Of a stretch of 64,000 nucleotides of DNA, positions 45,780 through 58,278 are shown piece by piece; the first letter of the stretch is position 1; every line of letters begins with the position of its first letter. The notes beneath the pieces are model-generated. The model saw only the letters and a program-made list of their open reading frames with translations, ran no database searches and was not told the origin of the DNA. Position numbers and translations under genes: made by a program. This DNA comes from Valencia hispanica (lineage: Eukaryota; Chordata; Actinopteri; Cyprinodontiformes; Valenciidae): assembly GCA_963556495.2 (NCBI GenBank), contig OY747707.1:311001-375000 (forward strand). The letters run 5' to 3'.

Positions 45780-46235
45780 AGAATAATCTGTTGCCAGAAA
45801 CCCATCACAGTGCTTCAAAATTTTGTCTTACAAATCTTTTCACATTTTATCACATTACAACCACAGACTTTAGTGCAACTTGCTGGGATCTTTTGTGACA
45901 GATCAACACAAATTACACTATAACTGGGAAGTGGAAGGAAGATCAGTTCAAACATTTTTCAATGTTTTCACAATTTTATCATTACCATCCAGCCCCCTTA
46001 GTCACAACTTTGTAGAACCTCCTCTGGCTGCAGGTCTTCTGGGTTTGTCTCCAGCAGCACTGAAAATCTACAGAGTGAAACATCTCCATATCAGATAGAC
46101 TGGATGGAGAACATCAAAAAGCATCAGTTTTTAGGTCATGCCACAAAATCTCAGTTGGATGTAGGTCTGTACTTTCATTAGGTCATTCTAAACTAAGAAT
46201 CTGCAATTCATTGTGCCTCTGGCTAGATGTTCAAG
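45780..46235 (-). pseudogene. Tc1-type transposon remnant (antisense)
   Basis: Sequence such as tcacattttatcacattacaaccacagactttagtg, gacagatcaacacaaattac, cagcccccttagtcacaactttgtagaacctcct, tctgggtttgtctccagca and gtaggtctgtactttcattaggtcattcta is a recognisable, decayed Tc1-type element of fishes in reverse orientation. It stops in gttgtcct at about 46236, where the matching piece at 58.62 kb begins. Confidence 0.55.
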
Positions 46236-46541
46236 GTGGTTGTCCTCAGACCCGACGTCGGGGCAATTTAGCTGGGGGGGGGGGGCAGATAATTATTTTT
46301 TTGGGGGGGGGCAGTTTTTATTTAACCTCTAAGGCAAGGCAAGGCAAGGCAATTTTATGTGTATAGGACACTTTCAACAGCAGGGTAATTCAAGGTGCTT
46401 TACATGATTTGGTGATTTAAAAAAAAACACATGGAATATAACATTGAGAATTAAAAGTAAAGGAAACACACATTACACATGATACACAAATCAAAAAAGC
46501 AAGAGAGCATGAACACATTTCATACACATGACATCAAGCAT

Positions 46542-49335
46542 TTACTCAAAGGGAATTCTAAACAGATGGGTTTTTAGTCTCGATTTAAAGCAGTTCAGAG
46601 TTTCAGCAGCTCTACACTCGTCAGGAAGTCTGTTCCAGATAAGGGGAGCATAGAAACTGAAAGCTGCTTCTCCATGTTTAGTTCTGAGTCTAGGGATGTT
46701 TAGTAGGCTAGAGTTGGAGGACCTGAGTGGTCTTGGTAGTTGGTACTGTGACAACAGGTCTTCAACATATTTTGGTGCCATGTAATGATTTATAAACTAG
46801 TAGGAGTATTTTGAAGTCTATTCTCTGAGCTACAGGGAGCCAGTGTAAGAACTTTAGAACTGGGTAGATGTGCTCTACTTTCGTGGTTCTAGTGAGGACG
46901 CGAGCGGCAGCATTCTGGATCAGCTGCAGCTGTCTGATTGACTTTTTAGGCAGACCTGTGAAGACGCTGTTGCATTAATCAAATCGACTAAAGATAAACG
47001 CATGGATGAGTTTTTCTAGGTCCTGTTGCGACATCAGTCGTTTAATCCTAGAAATGTTCTTCAGGTGATAGAAGGCTGACCTTGTTATTCCCTTTATGTG
47101 ACCCTGGAGGTTCACGTCTGAGTCCATTACTACACCTAGGTTTCGAACCTGATCAGTAGTTTCTAGCTGTATTAACTGAAGCTGTGTGCTGACTCTTGAT
47201 CGTTCCTCCTTGGGTCCAAAAATAATTACTTCAGTTTTGTTTCTATTCAGCTGGAGAAAGTTATGGCACATCCATCCATTTATTTGGTCAATGCATTGAT
47301 TTAGGGTTTGATTGGGTTCAGAGTCACCTGGTGACATTGTAATGTAGAGCTGAGTGTCATCCGCGTAGTTATGGTAGCTAATGTTATTGGTTGCTATAAT
47401 CTTGCCTAGTGGGAGCATGTAGATGTTAAATAAGAGGGGCCCCAGGATGGTGCCCTGTGGCAACCCACATGTGATTTCTGTTCGTTCTAATGAAAAGTTT
47501 CCTATTGAAACATAGAAGTCCCTGTTCTTTAGGTAAGACGCGATCCAGCCAAGTACTGTACCAGAGAGTCCGACCCAGCTCTCCAGTCGTTCCAATAAAA
47601 TATCATGATCAACAGTGTCAAATGCTGCACGGAGGTCCAACAGAACCAGCACTGTGGCTCTACCACAGTCTGTATTTATGCAGATGTCATTGAATACTTT
47701 GACGAGGGCAGTCTCGGTGCTGTGGTGAGCATGGAAACCAGACTGAAAAACATCAAAACGGTTTGTCATTGTTAGGAAGCTATTTAACTGCTGAAAAATA
47801 GCTTTTTCAATAATCTTACTGATGAATGGAAGATTAGAGATTGGCCTGTAGTTCTGCATTAACATGTTGTCCAGATTTGTCTTCTTTAGCAGTGGTTTAA
47901 TAACTGTTGTTTTTAAAGCCTGAGGGAAGCCACCTGACAGGAGGGATGAGTTCACCATTTGAACAAGATCAGACCCAATAACAGGAATAACTTTCTTTAG
48001 AAAAGCTGTGGGTAGGATATCAAGACAGCAGGAGGAGGAGCTTTTGGATAATGATTTTTTCAAGGCTGTTCTGGTTTAATTCGTGGAATTCTGACATTTT
48101 CTCTACATTGTTGTTGATTGGGGATGGCACTGGTTGTGGGTTCGATATTGAGGTACAGATTGACCGTCTAATTGTTAGAATGTTTTCAGTGAAAAAGCTG
48201 GAAAATTCATTGCAGGCCCTGGTATAGTTTAGTTCAGGGGCTACTGCCACTAAAGGATTAGTTAATCTTTCCACTGTTGCAAATAGAGTCCGTGCATTAT
48301 TAATGTTTCTGTTGATGATTTCAGAAAAGAACGATTCCCTAGCATCTTTTATAGTTAGCTGATATCTATTCAGTCTCTCTTTGTAGATCTCACAGTGAAC
48401 CTGGAGTCGAGTTTTCCGCCATTTTCTCTTGGCTCGTCGACACTCTCTTTTTTCACTACGTACCAGTGGATTACTTGTCCACGGAGACTTCTTTCTACCT
48501 GAGACTACTTTCACTTTAGCTGGAGCAATGGAATCCATGATGTCTGAGATTTTCGCAAGGAAATTATCTACCAACTTATTTACTGAGTTTGAGTTGGGAG
48601 ATGAGGGGGATGTGGTGGAAGGGTAAATACGTTTAAAGGTTTCTACTGAACTGTTCCCTAGAAAATGCTTTTTATAGTGGTCTTACTGTGGCTGGATAAT
48701 TTAGCAGAGATGGTACTTTCAAAGAAAATACAGAAATGGTCAGATAACGCAATATTAATTACATAGATGTTGGAAATATTTAAACCTTTGCTGATAATTA
48801 AGTCCAGAGTGTGTCCTTTATAGTGTGTTGGTTGTTTGACATGCTGGGTCAGGCCGAAGTTGTGGAGAGTATCATCTAATGTTTTTGCTTGTCTATCTTG
48901 GGGGTTGTCGGTATGGATGTTAAAATCCCCCACAATGATTAGTTGGTCATAGTCGATACATATTACAGAAAGAAGGTCATTGAAATCATTAAAGAAGTTA
49001 GGGTTAAGTTTTTGTGGTTTATATAAACTTAGAAATAAAGCTTTGTTAGGCTCATTTATCTGGGTGGCTAGGTATTCAAAAGAATCAAACGTGCCCAGGG
49101 TTACCGTTTTAAAGTTCATTTAGTTGTGAAAAATGGTGGCTACACCTACACCTCGTCTGTGCTTTCTGCTCTCGCTTAAGAAATTGTAATTTGGAGGAGT
49201 ACATTCTATTAATGCAGTTGTTTCGTTATTTTCATCTAGCCAAGTTTCTGATAAAAAAAGGGCGTGTAAAGTATGCTCAGTGATGAAGTCATTGATAAGA
49301 AAAGACTTCCCAGATAGAGATCTAATGTTTAACAA
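46542..49335 (-). pseudogene. Family-B ORF2 (EN + RT + C-terminal), copy B2
   Basis: EN: LNIRSLSGKSFLINDFI, LFLSETWLDEN, CTPPNYNFL, then a TAA stop near 49119, then LFLSLYKPQKLN, GDFNIHTDNPQ, THYKGHTLDLIISKGL and LSDHFCIFFE. A frameshift lies near 48640. The linker has KKSPWTSNPLVRSEKRECRRAKRKWRK. A second frameshift lies near 48055. RT (48063-46975) is one open frame of 362 codons with [19 protein letters not shown], motif [23 protein letters not shown] and motif [10 protein letters not shown], all catalytic aspartates present. A TAA stop (TAC changed) ends it before the SLHWLPV region. Confidence 0.85.
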
Positions 49336-49471
49336 AGCTAACTTAAGTATTGTGATGATGGGCAGCTGAACCTTCTGACAGGTTATCAGTTTGAGATTTT
49401 GTTTAATATAAGAGCGTGTGGTTAACGGTTTATGTTTCCTGCTGCTGATAATTGCTGGTATGCTAAGTTCA

Positions 49472-49489
49472 GGGGGGGGGGGGGGGGGG
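49472..49489 (+). repeat. G18 homopolymer
   Basis: Eighteen consecutive G bases, followed by tgccgggcg. It lies in the ORF1-EN spacer of copy B2. Length is likely unstable and prone to sequencing error. Confidence 0.9.
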
Positions 49490-49639
49490 TGCCGGGCGAG
49501 TTCTGGGGGACAGTAGGGGTAGATTTATTGCCCGGTTCCCTCAAATATCAAATATCTGCAATAATCAGTGGGGGGAAGCTCCCAGGCTTATTGACACTAG
49601 ACCCAGGCGGTTGGTGTAGTATAAGTTTAGGTGTTAATT

Positions 49640-50345
49640 GTGTCCCAAATTTGATTTGCTCGTTCAGTCTGCCTGTAAAATTTCTAAATGGAGACTAATT
49701 TGATGTGGCTGAGTCACAGGAAGATGAAGACTTAATCTCTGATGGTTATCTGTTCGGTCCTGTGGTGTCATCATGACTTGCTGTTTTTGTTCTCTGATAT
49801 CCATGGGCGCCTCAAGGTCAGCTTTTGGGAGCAAGTGTTTTGCTTTCTGATTTTGATAAGAAATTTTTTTTGCTGCTAACAGCTTTACTCCGGCCTTGTT
49901 AAGATAACGTTGGCCTTTGAACAGATGGTTAGCACTTCCAAATACTTTGAAATTATTAATTAATGTGAACGACTTCTCAGCTGATTGTTTCTTCAACCAT
50001 TTATGGAGCATGCGGAGTCTGCTAAATCTTTCATCATTCCCTTCAGGGACTGGTCCACTGATGAGGATGTTTACTTTAAGTCCATCAAGTCTCTATAGGA
50101 GATCAGAAAAGTCTCTCTTCAGAATCTCTGATTGTCTCATCGCGATATCTGCTGATCCAGCATGAATGACGAGCTTTTCCAAAGCAGGATGTTGGTCCAA
50201 GATTTTTGGGATTTTTTCTGATATTTCTCTCATTGTATTTTTGTAGCAGCTATAAACTCTAGTGTTCTTGCTACAAAAAGCCTCAATTCCATTAATTGAT
50301 CCATCTTGTATGATAACAATCTTTGCTGGGGGGGCTCTTACTTAG
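49640..50345 (-). pseudogene. Family-B ORF1, SGNH-esterase-like
   Basis: Minus strand reads PAKIVIIQDGSINGI (block I; the GDS order is altered to QDGS), LEKLVIHAGSADIAMRQSEILKRDFSDLL (block III, HAGTNDI-like), then a TAG stop near 50096, then LISGPVPEGNDERFSRL, HKWLKKQ and HLFKGQRYLNKAGVKLLA (block V position, where the usual D-x-L-H is GQRY). Loss of the block V D and H would inactivate an esterase. The fold assignment rests on motif order shared with family F and A. Confidence 0.7.
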
Positions 50346-50654
50346 TGTTTTTACCTCCCGTTGGCAGTGTGTTAAATATTTCAGGGTCAAAACGACCCTT
50401 TTTGACACTGTTGTGACACTGTTGTGACACAGAGTGAGCGAATTTTTGTCTATCAATAATTATGATCAATAATTTAATATTAATGATTATTGATGAACTT
50501 CAAGTTTAATCTATTAATATTCGGGGCACCACTTCTGTATTTGAAGACCAGACATCCAGTCTCTTCTTGAAGGTGTAAATTCACACGCTCTGGACAATAA
50601 TTGTACACATACACCATTTAAACACAGACCACTTCTCTTTAAACTAAGGGGAAT
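50346..50654. other. No gene; short direct repeats
   Basis: Contains two adjacent copies of an 11-base unit (tgacactgttg) at about 50404-50425 plus a partial third, and agggtcaaaacgaccct, a small hairpin. No coding motif. Confidence 0.4.
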
Positions 50655-51210
50655 TTATTTAAAAAAAATTGATCAACCTTGCAGCCAAAACATTTTGGGA
50701 GCTTAGCCGAAAGGCGAAGCTCTCGATTTACCGGTCGATCTACGTTCCTACCCTCATCTATGGTCACGAACTCTGGGTGGTGACCGAAAGAACGAGATCA
50801 CGGATACAAGCAGCTGAAATGAGTTTCCTCCGCAGAGTGTCTGGGCTCTCCCTTAGAGATAGGGTGAGAAGCTCAGTCATCCAGGAGGGGGCTCAGAGTA
50901 GAGCCGCTGCTTCTCCACATCGAGAGGAGTCAGTTGAGGTGGCTCGGGCATCTGGTCAGGATGTCTCCTGGACGTCTCCCTGGTGAGGTGTTTCAGGCAC
51001 GTCTCACCGGGAGGAGGCCCAGGGGAAGGCCCAGGACACGCTGGAGGGACTATGTTTCTCGGCTGGCCTGGGAGCGCCTTGGGGTTCTTCCCGAGGAGCT
51101 GGAACAAGTGGCTGGGGAGAGGGAAGTCTGGGTCTCTTTGCTTAGGCTGCTGCCCCCGCGACCCGACCCCGGATAAGCGGAAGAAAATGGATGGATGGTA
51201 TTTTACCGAA
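50655..51210 (+). mobile_element. Rex3-like LINE, 5'-truncated copy
   Basis: Plus strand: LSRKAKLSIYRSIYVPTLIYGHELWVVTERTRSRIQAAEMSFLRRVSGLSLRDRVRSSVIQ, then frame changes, then LRWLGHLVRMSPGRLPGEVFQARLTGRRPRGRP and WRDYVSRLAWERLG, the C-terminal end of the Rex3-like ORF also seen antisense at 11.7-12.1 kb. Ends gaaaatggatggatgg, the family tail. Confidence 0.8.
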
Positions 51211-53336
51211 AAATATAAAATAGTTTGTTTTTAGTCATATAATTGAACTTGCATACAATCAGTAGATCAGGAGTTTAGAAATTGAAACTTCCAATGTTTG
51301 TGCCAAATTGTGCTGAACAGTGCCAATCTGCAAAACAAAAAGCTATTTTTTCCACTAAAGCCTCTGTAACTTTGCTCTACTTCACTTAATCAACATGAAT
51401 CTTGGTACAGGAAATCTCCACATGTTGGTTTATGATTTTTCTGCAGTTTATATTCTACTGGAGCATATTTTAAATGGCATTATATAGGGGTGTCAAATTA
51501 TCGCGTTAATTGCGATCAATTAATTACAGCCATATTTAGCGGCCTATGTTTTTTAATCGCATTAATCTAATTTTTAATCTATAATTTTACAGTTTCTGCA
51601 TGCGAGTTCCCTTTTAAATAAAACCCGTTTTATTCACCGGGCTTCTTGTGCTTGAGTTGTTCGGGGTTAACCACACCCTGAAGTGGACATCGGTTGGCTG
51701 TAGACTCAGAAGATGACTGGCTTCCATCGTGGTGGGGACGGTGAGGTGAGGAGAAACGGTGAGTTGTAGACAATGTTGCCAACTTTGCTATATTAGGCGA
51801 GTTTTTAGACCCCTCTAGCAATTCTTTCTAAAAAAACTAAAAAAAACAACTAGCGGCAAATCTAGAAACCTTTTATGGGGTTATTGGAAACTTTTGGGTG
51901 AAGCGTGTAATGTTGTTACTCTTCTCACCGAGCAGCGGGGTGCTCTCCCATATCACCATACACTGCAGCTCCACCAGTATGGCAAGCCATTGTTATCAAA
52001 AATAATGCGCATATTACGTGTTGTTTTAACCCGTAATGCATATGGACTCAGAAGATATTTACCCCACTGTGTCATGTTTACAGGGTTTTATGACTCAAAG
52101 GCAGCATCAAAATCAGACCACCAGAACACAGTTTGGATATGATTAGAAATATTTATTTAACAAATAGTGAATGTGAAAGTCTCTGAGGAACGCCAGGAAA
52201 TGGGTCCATGATGGCAGGTGTTGTATTCTACTTTTTTGAGGCTATTCTTTATTATGCAGTACATATGTTTTAATTATATCTTTTTTAAGCTTTAGAAGTA
52301 ATAGGCCTGTTTATATTATTCAGGGTAGTAAAACATGACTCTGTTACCAGTATTTTATAGGGTTGAAGGTTTTAAGTAAACAAACTCTTGAGTAAAGATA
52401 TGAATTGAAAGCAGGGAGGATCAGCTATAACTCTAAGTCATGTTATAACCCAGTTCATGGTAAGGTCAAGAGACCTGGAGAAAATAAATGGCTTGTCAAG
52501 ATGTAGAAGGAGGAGAGAGGAGTCACGTGATATGTTCTTTGTTCTTTTTGAAATAAATATGATACAGCCTTGTAAGAGAACGAGTCAGTCAGATCTTGTC
52601 TGGCTCCCATCTGCAGGTGTGTCTTATCTGTTGTATGCGTGTGTTTTTTTGTTACTCTTTATCTCTCAGCTCTGGGTCTTATTTTGAAACAGATTCCGCT
52701 GGGGTTTTGGAGTTCGGCGCCCCCACCTCTCTGACCAGGAAGTGAGTTGCAGAGCACATTATGAGAAAAAGCCGACACAGGCAGAGGAACTGCAGCAGAG
52801 TGGAGATTAGATGATGTAGACAGGTGTTTGAGTGAGGCAGGATGTAAATGGTTACTCACAGGATGACTGAGGCGTCTGGTCTTTGGGGAAGGCAAGTTGG
52901 ATCCAGTAGCGGAGGTAGGTGGAGGCTGATGTTGTGCAAGGCTGTGTGTGTTTGCAGGTGGAGCGTGCAGACGGACGGAGAAAAGGCAGGCCAGCGGAGG
53001 TAACGAGGCAGAAGCTGACCAGGAGGGAATCCAGAGCGAAGGTAAGTTGTTTCCAGGAAGTATTGCCGATGGAACGGAGATTAGAGAAGGAGACCAACTT
53101 CGGAGGAAAAAGGAGTCTGGATCAGGATCTGTGAGGAAATCAGGGAGAATAAGCGCACAGAGGTCTTGGAAGGTAAACTTCTCTAGAGCTAAGTTGGCCG
53201 TCTTTACCACGCTGGATGCGAGAACAATCTGGCATCAGCTTGCAGCCTTCCTTCCTCTTTTAAAGCTGGAGAGATGAGCCTGAACGAGCTGCACCTGTCG
53301 CCAATCAGCCACGCCCCTGCAGAGAAGGTAGGAGAG
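51211..53336. other. No gene recognised (2.1 kb)
   Basis: About 51490-51600 (gtgtcaaattatcgcgttaattgcg) and 51770-51870 (gttgccaactttgc.., tagacccctctagc..) look like decayed fish repeats I cannot place. The rest shows no domain. The minus-strand frame 52659-53210 (183 codons, Ser/Pro/Leu-rich) has no recognisable motif. Confidence 0.35.
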
Positions 53337-53356
53337 CACACACACACACACACACA
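53337..53356. repeat. (CA)n microsatellite
   Basis: About ten CA dinucleotides. Confidence 0.9.
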
Positions 53357-53652
53357 GCAGAAACACCAGCAGAACACAGGATCCTAACACACTGCGTCCA
53401 GAATGCTAATAAATCGCGCATGCTCAAAGCAGAAGGTTGCAGGCGCCACTTGGGACTAAAGTCACAAAAAGAGCAGAATGTAAATGGCTGGGACTGCATC
53501 TGTTCAAGTCTGTTAAATACAATAAATGACTTCATAAAGACAGTTTTTTTAATTACATGTATCAAACTTTTGTTTTACCACAATAATGTAATGAATTTAA
53601 AAGAAAATACTTCAAGATTAGGGCTTTTCTCAGCAATTAGGTGAGATAAAAA

Positions 53653-53720
53653 ACGAGATTAATTAGATTAATTAATTATAGATCATAATTAATTAATCTA
53701 AAAAAAACTTAATCTCATGA
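53653..53720. repeat. AT-rich imperfect palindrome
   Basis: gagattaattagattaattaattat is followed after a few bases by its near reverse complement, interrupted by an A-rich insertion of about nine bases. It would form a long AT hairpin. No function evident. Confidence 0.75.
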
Positions 53721-54616
53721 TACTGGCGAGAATATACAATCTTGTAATTTGTCTATGTTTTAGCTACAATTACTTTGGCACAGTAACATATGCTGTCATT
53801 TTTACTCCTCTGATTAAATCTCAGAAACATTGGCTTCATTTTGATACCAAGATTGTTTACACAGAATTTGGTTTTGCAGAGAAAAACTAAATTAATGTTG
53901 GGCATGTCCTATTCGAGCTAAGAGTTTGGAGAGACCCTGGAGAGAACCTGGGGCTTAAGAGGTTAACTAACAAAAAAAGAAACAATGGAGTTAACCTTTC
54001 AGCTAACAGTACAGCTTTGGCAGGTCGGACCGAGCCCGGCTTTGCCGACCAGATGATCAGAGAGCAGGAAAGAGCGAGCAAAAGAGAGAGAAAGAAAGTG
54101 TGGGATCCCCTCAGGATAAAAACCAGTTTTAAACACAGCAAATAATACAGCTCAAACCTATGCGTGCGGCGACGCTAAATGAGCCAACAGGTTCAGCGCT
54201 TAAAAACACTTTAGACCAACAATGAAAGAGACCTAATTCGTTATTTATCTGTCCAGACACACGATTAGCATAAATTAACCGGTTCAGTCCTACTTTGCTT
54301 TGAGGGAAGTCCGGTCCATGATGAGGGGAGCAAAATGTGTCCGTAGTTGAGCAAAAAAAGGAATAGAGAACCTGCGTAGGATTTTAGGATCTTGGGTCGC
54401 AACTGCAGGCCGGACGGCTTGCAGGTCGACTTCGTAACGAACTGTCTTGGAACAATTCGGATATAACCCAAGCTAGATACACAAACAGCAATGGGCACTT
54501 CGAAGCTTTGAAATGAGAGTTCTCCCTGGTCCAGCAGGTCAGAACAAAAGAGAATTTTCACAGGTGAGATGTCCTCTGTGTAGCAGGAGTTACTGCTGAG
54601 AACAATTTGAAATAGC
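53721..54616. other. No gene recognised
   Basis: Short open frames on the minus strand (about 85-98 codons) without motif. Confidence 0.3.
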
Positions 54617-55397
54617 CTCCATCAATTCAATTCAATTCAGTTTATTTATAAAGTGCCAATTCACAACAGATGCCATCTCAGGGCACTTAACAAGAAGTCA
54701 TTTCAATACATTTATACAAACATTCCAATCAGTTAAAAAGTTTCCTATTTAAGGAATCCCAGCAGATTGCGTCACTCATTGGCGTGAGGTTGGGCCCCGT
54801 TGATGCAGACTTTCCAACCACAGCAATCCTTCAGCAATCCCTCATACTGAGCAAGCATGTAGCAACAGTGGAGAGGAAAAACTCCCCTTTAACAGGAAGA
54901 AACCTCCAACAGAACCAGGCTCAGTAGGAGCGGCCATCTGCCACGACCGTCTGGGGGTTTAAGAAGACAGAGCAGAAACACAGAAGGAACAGAAGATCTG
55001 ATATAAGAGAACTTTCTATGTTACAGAAAGTAAAAAGTTGATAACAGGACACAGTGGATGTTCAGTTACTGAGAGCATCATCCCAGTCGATGCCCCCCAT
55101 CCAACAGGGCATTGCAGCCAAGCAGGATACCAGACCAGGTATATCTTCTATGGAGAGAAAAACACTGAGAGAAAACAAAGTTAACAGTCGAAGTAACAGA
55201 ATGTACTGTAATACAAATGGAGAGTTGTAGGAGAAAAGGAAGTAGCAGAGTGAAGAAAATTGGTAAGTCTGTCCTCCAGCAGTCTAAGCCTATAGCAGCA
55301 TAACTACAGAGATAGCTCAGGATGACCTTAGCCACTCTAACTATAAGCTTTATCAAAAAGGAAAGTTTTAAGCCTGGCCTTAAAAGTAAACAGAGTT
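54617..55397 (-). repeat. Family-A LINE 3' end (antisense)
   Basis: attcaattcaattcagtttatttataaagtgcc tail and the complete family-A 3' UTR, extending into the last codons of ORF2 (agctttatcaaaaaggaaagtttta) before 5' truncation at about 55397. Confidence 0.85.
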
Positions 55398-56786
55398 TCC
55401 TCCATCACCATTCTTATAGCCCTTTGGCCGTGATGTCATCATTGATGTCACCATTGGTGGCCACGGACCAATAGGAGTGTGTTGGGGGTCACCGCTAGGA
55501 TTGCTGGGAAATGTGGTCTGCTCAGTCCATCTGGGAAAATGGCTTCCAGCTGTCCAACAGTCGGTTCAGTTCATTTGTGAAAATGGTATCCCAACAACAC
55601 CCTATGTACATATTCATATTACACATAATTTAAAAAGGGACTGGCTGAGGTAGGTTCTGGAGTTTTTCCGAACGATTGCTCTGTTCTAGATCGGTGGTCA
55701 GAACGTTTTGTTCTCCAACAGGAGCCACGTTTGAGCTACTGTCACGAACATAATGTGTATGTGAGTGAGCCATCTTCCTTTATAGAAGATCATTGTCACT
55801 CAGCGGGAGCTGTGGTTAAGTCAAGCTGATTCAGAGGGAAATGAGCAGAGGGCGCCAAACAACAGGCTTTTTAAACTTATAACAGTTGCTCGCAAACCAG
55901 TTAATAACAACAGCAAACAGAAAACACAGCAACAAGGCCTGCTTCTTCTATGTCGATTATTTTGTTATTTTCTGCTGCTTGACGCTACTCGCTGCTGAAA
56001 CGGTCCTGGTACACTCAGAAAGAAATATAATGTAATGTCCAACTTACCATTCTTGGGTGCGCCTGCACATCCACAGAGCCATAATCTCGAACAAAAACAA
56101 TTATTTGACGTCCAGTTAATTTACTCCAATAAAGTGCTTAGTCCGCAAGTGTTAAAAAGGCGGCCTGTCGCTTGGGAGTTAAGGAGAGAGCATATACAAT
56201 GCAACCAGTAGAGGGCGCATCATCACTGTTACATCAAATTCCAGTCTGAACCGGTTTTGCTAGTGGAGAGAAGAGGGAGAGATCTGACGGCAGTTTAAAG
56301 CTCTTAACAGGACTTTTAGTGTATCAGACCTGGTTCTTTGTCCAATAGAAGTGTGTGCATCCATTGCTTTGTAAGTGATTTCAGTTCATATGTTGTTAGG
56401 TTTTTGTTACTCTTCAAGTATTAGTAGTTTAGTTAAAGTAAAAAGCTGTTTAATTGTGGCATACCTTAAAGATAGTTGTTATTATTGTATTAGCTTCTGT
56501 TTCATTGTAAAGATACCCGAGTGTGGTCAATTTATGCTATATATTATGTTGCATTCATATATATCTGTATTATTGTTGTTTACAGAAAACCACACACAAA
56601 TCTTATATCAAGACTGTCTCTCTGCACTCCCTGGCCTTGTTATTGAGTACCACTAGAGCCCTGACCGAGCTCTCCACCGCGTTCCGTACACTCCACCAGC
56701 CTACACAGCCAAACCTATTTTTTAGCAAGTCTTCCTCAATCAAACTCTGCCGCTAAAAACCTTTGTAAATTCCTCTCTTGCATGTA
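55398..56786. other. No gene recognised (1.4 kb)
   Basis: No frame with a known domain. Possibly part of an unrecognised repeat; nothing further can be supported. Confidence 0.35.
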
Positions 56787-58278
56787 AACTCAGCAAAAAA
56801 AGAAACGTCCCTTTTTCAGGACTGTATATTTCAACAATAATGTTGTAAAAATCAAAATAACTTTACATATCTTCATTGCAAAGGGTTTAAACAATGTTTT
56901 CCATGCATGTTCAATTAAACATACTCAATTAATTAACATGCACCTGTGGAATGGTCGTTAAGACCTTAACAGCTTACAGAAAGTAGGCATTTAAGGTCAC
57001 AGTTCTAAAAACGCAGGACACTAAAGAGACTTGTCTACCGACTCTGAAAAACACCCAAAGAAAGATGCCCAGAGTCCTTGCTCATCTGCGTGAACATGCA
57101 TTAGGCATGCTGCAGGGAGGCATGAGGACTGCTGATGTGGCTAGGGCAATAAATTGCCATGTCCGCACTGTGAGACTAAGACAGCGCTACAGGGAGACAG
57201 GAAGGACAGCTGATCATCCTCGCAGTGGAAGACCACGTGTAACACCTGCACAGGATCGGTACATCCGAATATCACACCTGCGTGACAGGTACAGGATGGC
57301 CACAACAACTGCCCGAGTCACACCAGGAACACACAATCCCTCCATCAGTGCTCAGACTGTCTGCAATAGGCTGAGAGAGGCTGGACTGAGGGCTTGTAGG
57401 CCTGTTGTAAGGCAGGTCCTTACCAGACATCATCAGCAACAACGCCGCCTATGGGCACAAACCCACCTTCGTTGGACCAGACAGGAGTGGCAAAAAGTGC
57501 TCTTCACTGATGAGTCACGGTTTTGTCTCACCAGGGGTGATGGACGGATTCGTGTTTATCGTGGAAGGAATGAGCGTTACACCGAGGCCTGTACCCTGGA
57601 GCGGGATGGATTTGGAGGTGGGGGGTCCGTCATGGTCTGGGGCGGTATATCACATCACCATCGGACTGAGCTTGTTGTCATTGCAGGCAATCTCAATGCC
57701 TTGCGGTACAGGGAAGACATCCTCCTCCCTCATGTGGTACCCTTTATGCATGCTCATCCGGACATGATCCTCCAGCAGGACAATGCCACCAGCCATACTG
57801 CTCGTTCTGTGCGGGAGTTTCTGCATGACAGCAATGTCAGTGTTCTGCCATGGCCAGCGAAGAGCCCGGATCACAATCCCATTGAGCACGTCTGGGACCT
57901 GTTGGATCGCAGGGTGAGGGCTAGGGCCATTCCCCCCAGAAATGTCCAGGAACTTGCAAGTGCCTTGGTGGAAGAGTGGGGTAACATCTCACAGCAATAA
58001 CTGACAAATCTGGTCCAGTCCATGAGGAGGAGATGCACTGCAGTACTTCAAGTAGTTGGTGGCAACACCAGATACTGACTGGTACTTTTGATATTGAGCC
58101 TCCCTTCATTCAAGGATACATTATTCTATTTCTGTTAGTCTCATGTCTGTGAAACATTTTTAGTTTATGTCTTATGGTGTTGACTCTTTTAGTGTTCATA
58201 CAAATATTTACACACATTAAGTTTACTGAAACTAAAAACAGTTGAAGGTCAGAGGATGTTTCTTTTTTTTGCTGAGTT
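56787..58278 (+). mobile_element. Tc1-type DNA transposon, nearly complete
   Basis: Terminal repeats: the left end aactcagcaaaaaaagaaacg and the right end, read on the minus strand, aactcagcaaaaaaaagaaac. TA precedes the left end (56785-56786); the right-hand equivalent is TG, so one target-duplication base has changed. About 1.49 kb, close to the usual Tc1 length. It contains one transposase gene on the plus strand. No other element interrupts it. Confidence 0.85.
57065..58078 (+). pseudogene. Tc1 transposase with one premature stop (311 of about 337 codons)
   Basis: Cut-and-paste transposase of the Tc1 family (DD34E). Residues 1-50 form the first helix-turn-helix (MLQGGMRTADVARAIN); SGRPR at 54-58 is the AT-hook-like linker; the second DNA-binding helices follow to about 110. 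Catalytic residues are D149 (LFTDESRF), D239 (QQDNA) and E274 (NPIEHVW), with 34 residues between the last two. A glycine-rich block GGGGSVMVWGG lies at 184-194. The frame opens at ATG 57065 and stops at TAA 57998-58000; the same frame continues for 25 codons to TGA at 58076, with a typical C-terminus ending GGNTRY. One residue seems missing in the first helix region (TVRLRQ). Otherwise intact. Confidence 0.85.

Larger units (their letters stand above)
46333..50345 (-). mobile_element. Family-B L2-like LINE, copy B2, nearly full length
   Basis: Minus-strand order: SGNH-esterase ORF1 (50345-49640), EN (49335-48640), RT (48060-46980), C-terminal region (46975-46542), 3' UTR and a (TTGCC)n tail (aaggcaaggcaaggcaaggc at 46333). 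About 4 kb. Damage is limited to a few stops and frameshifts, making this the best family-B reference in the window. A G18 tract (49472-49489) sits between ORF1 and EN. Confidence 0.85.

Noticed and set aside
52659..53210. 183-codon minus-strand frame as a host protein
   Set aside because: Low-complexity Ser/Pro/Leu composition, no domain, and overlapping frames on the other strand. Not supportable as a gene.
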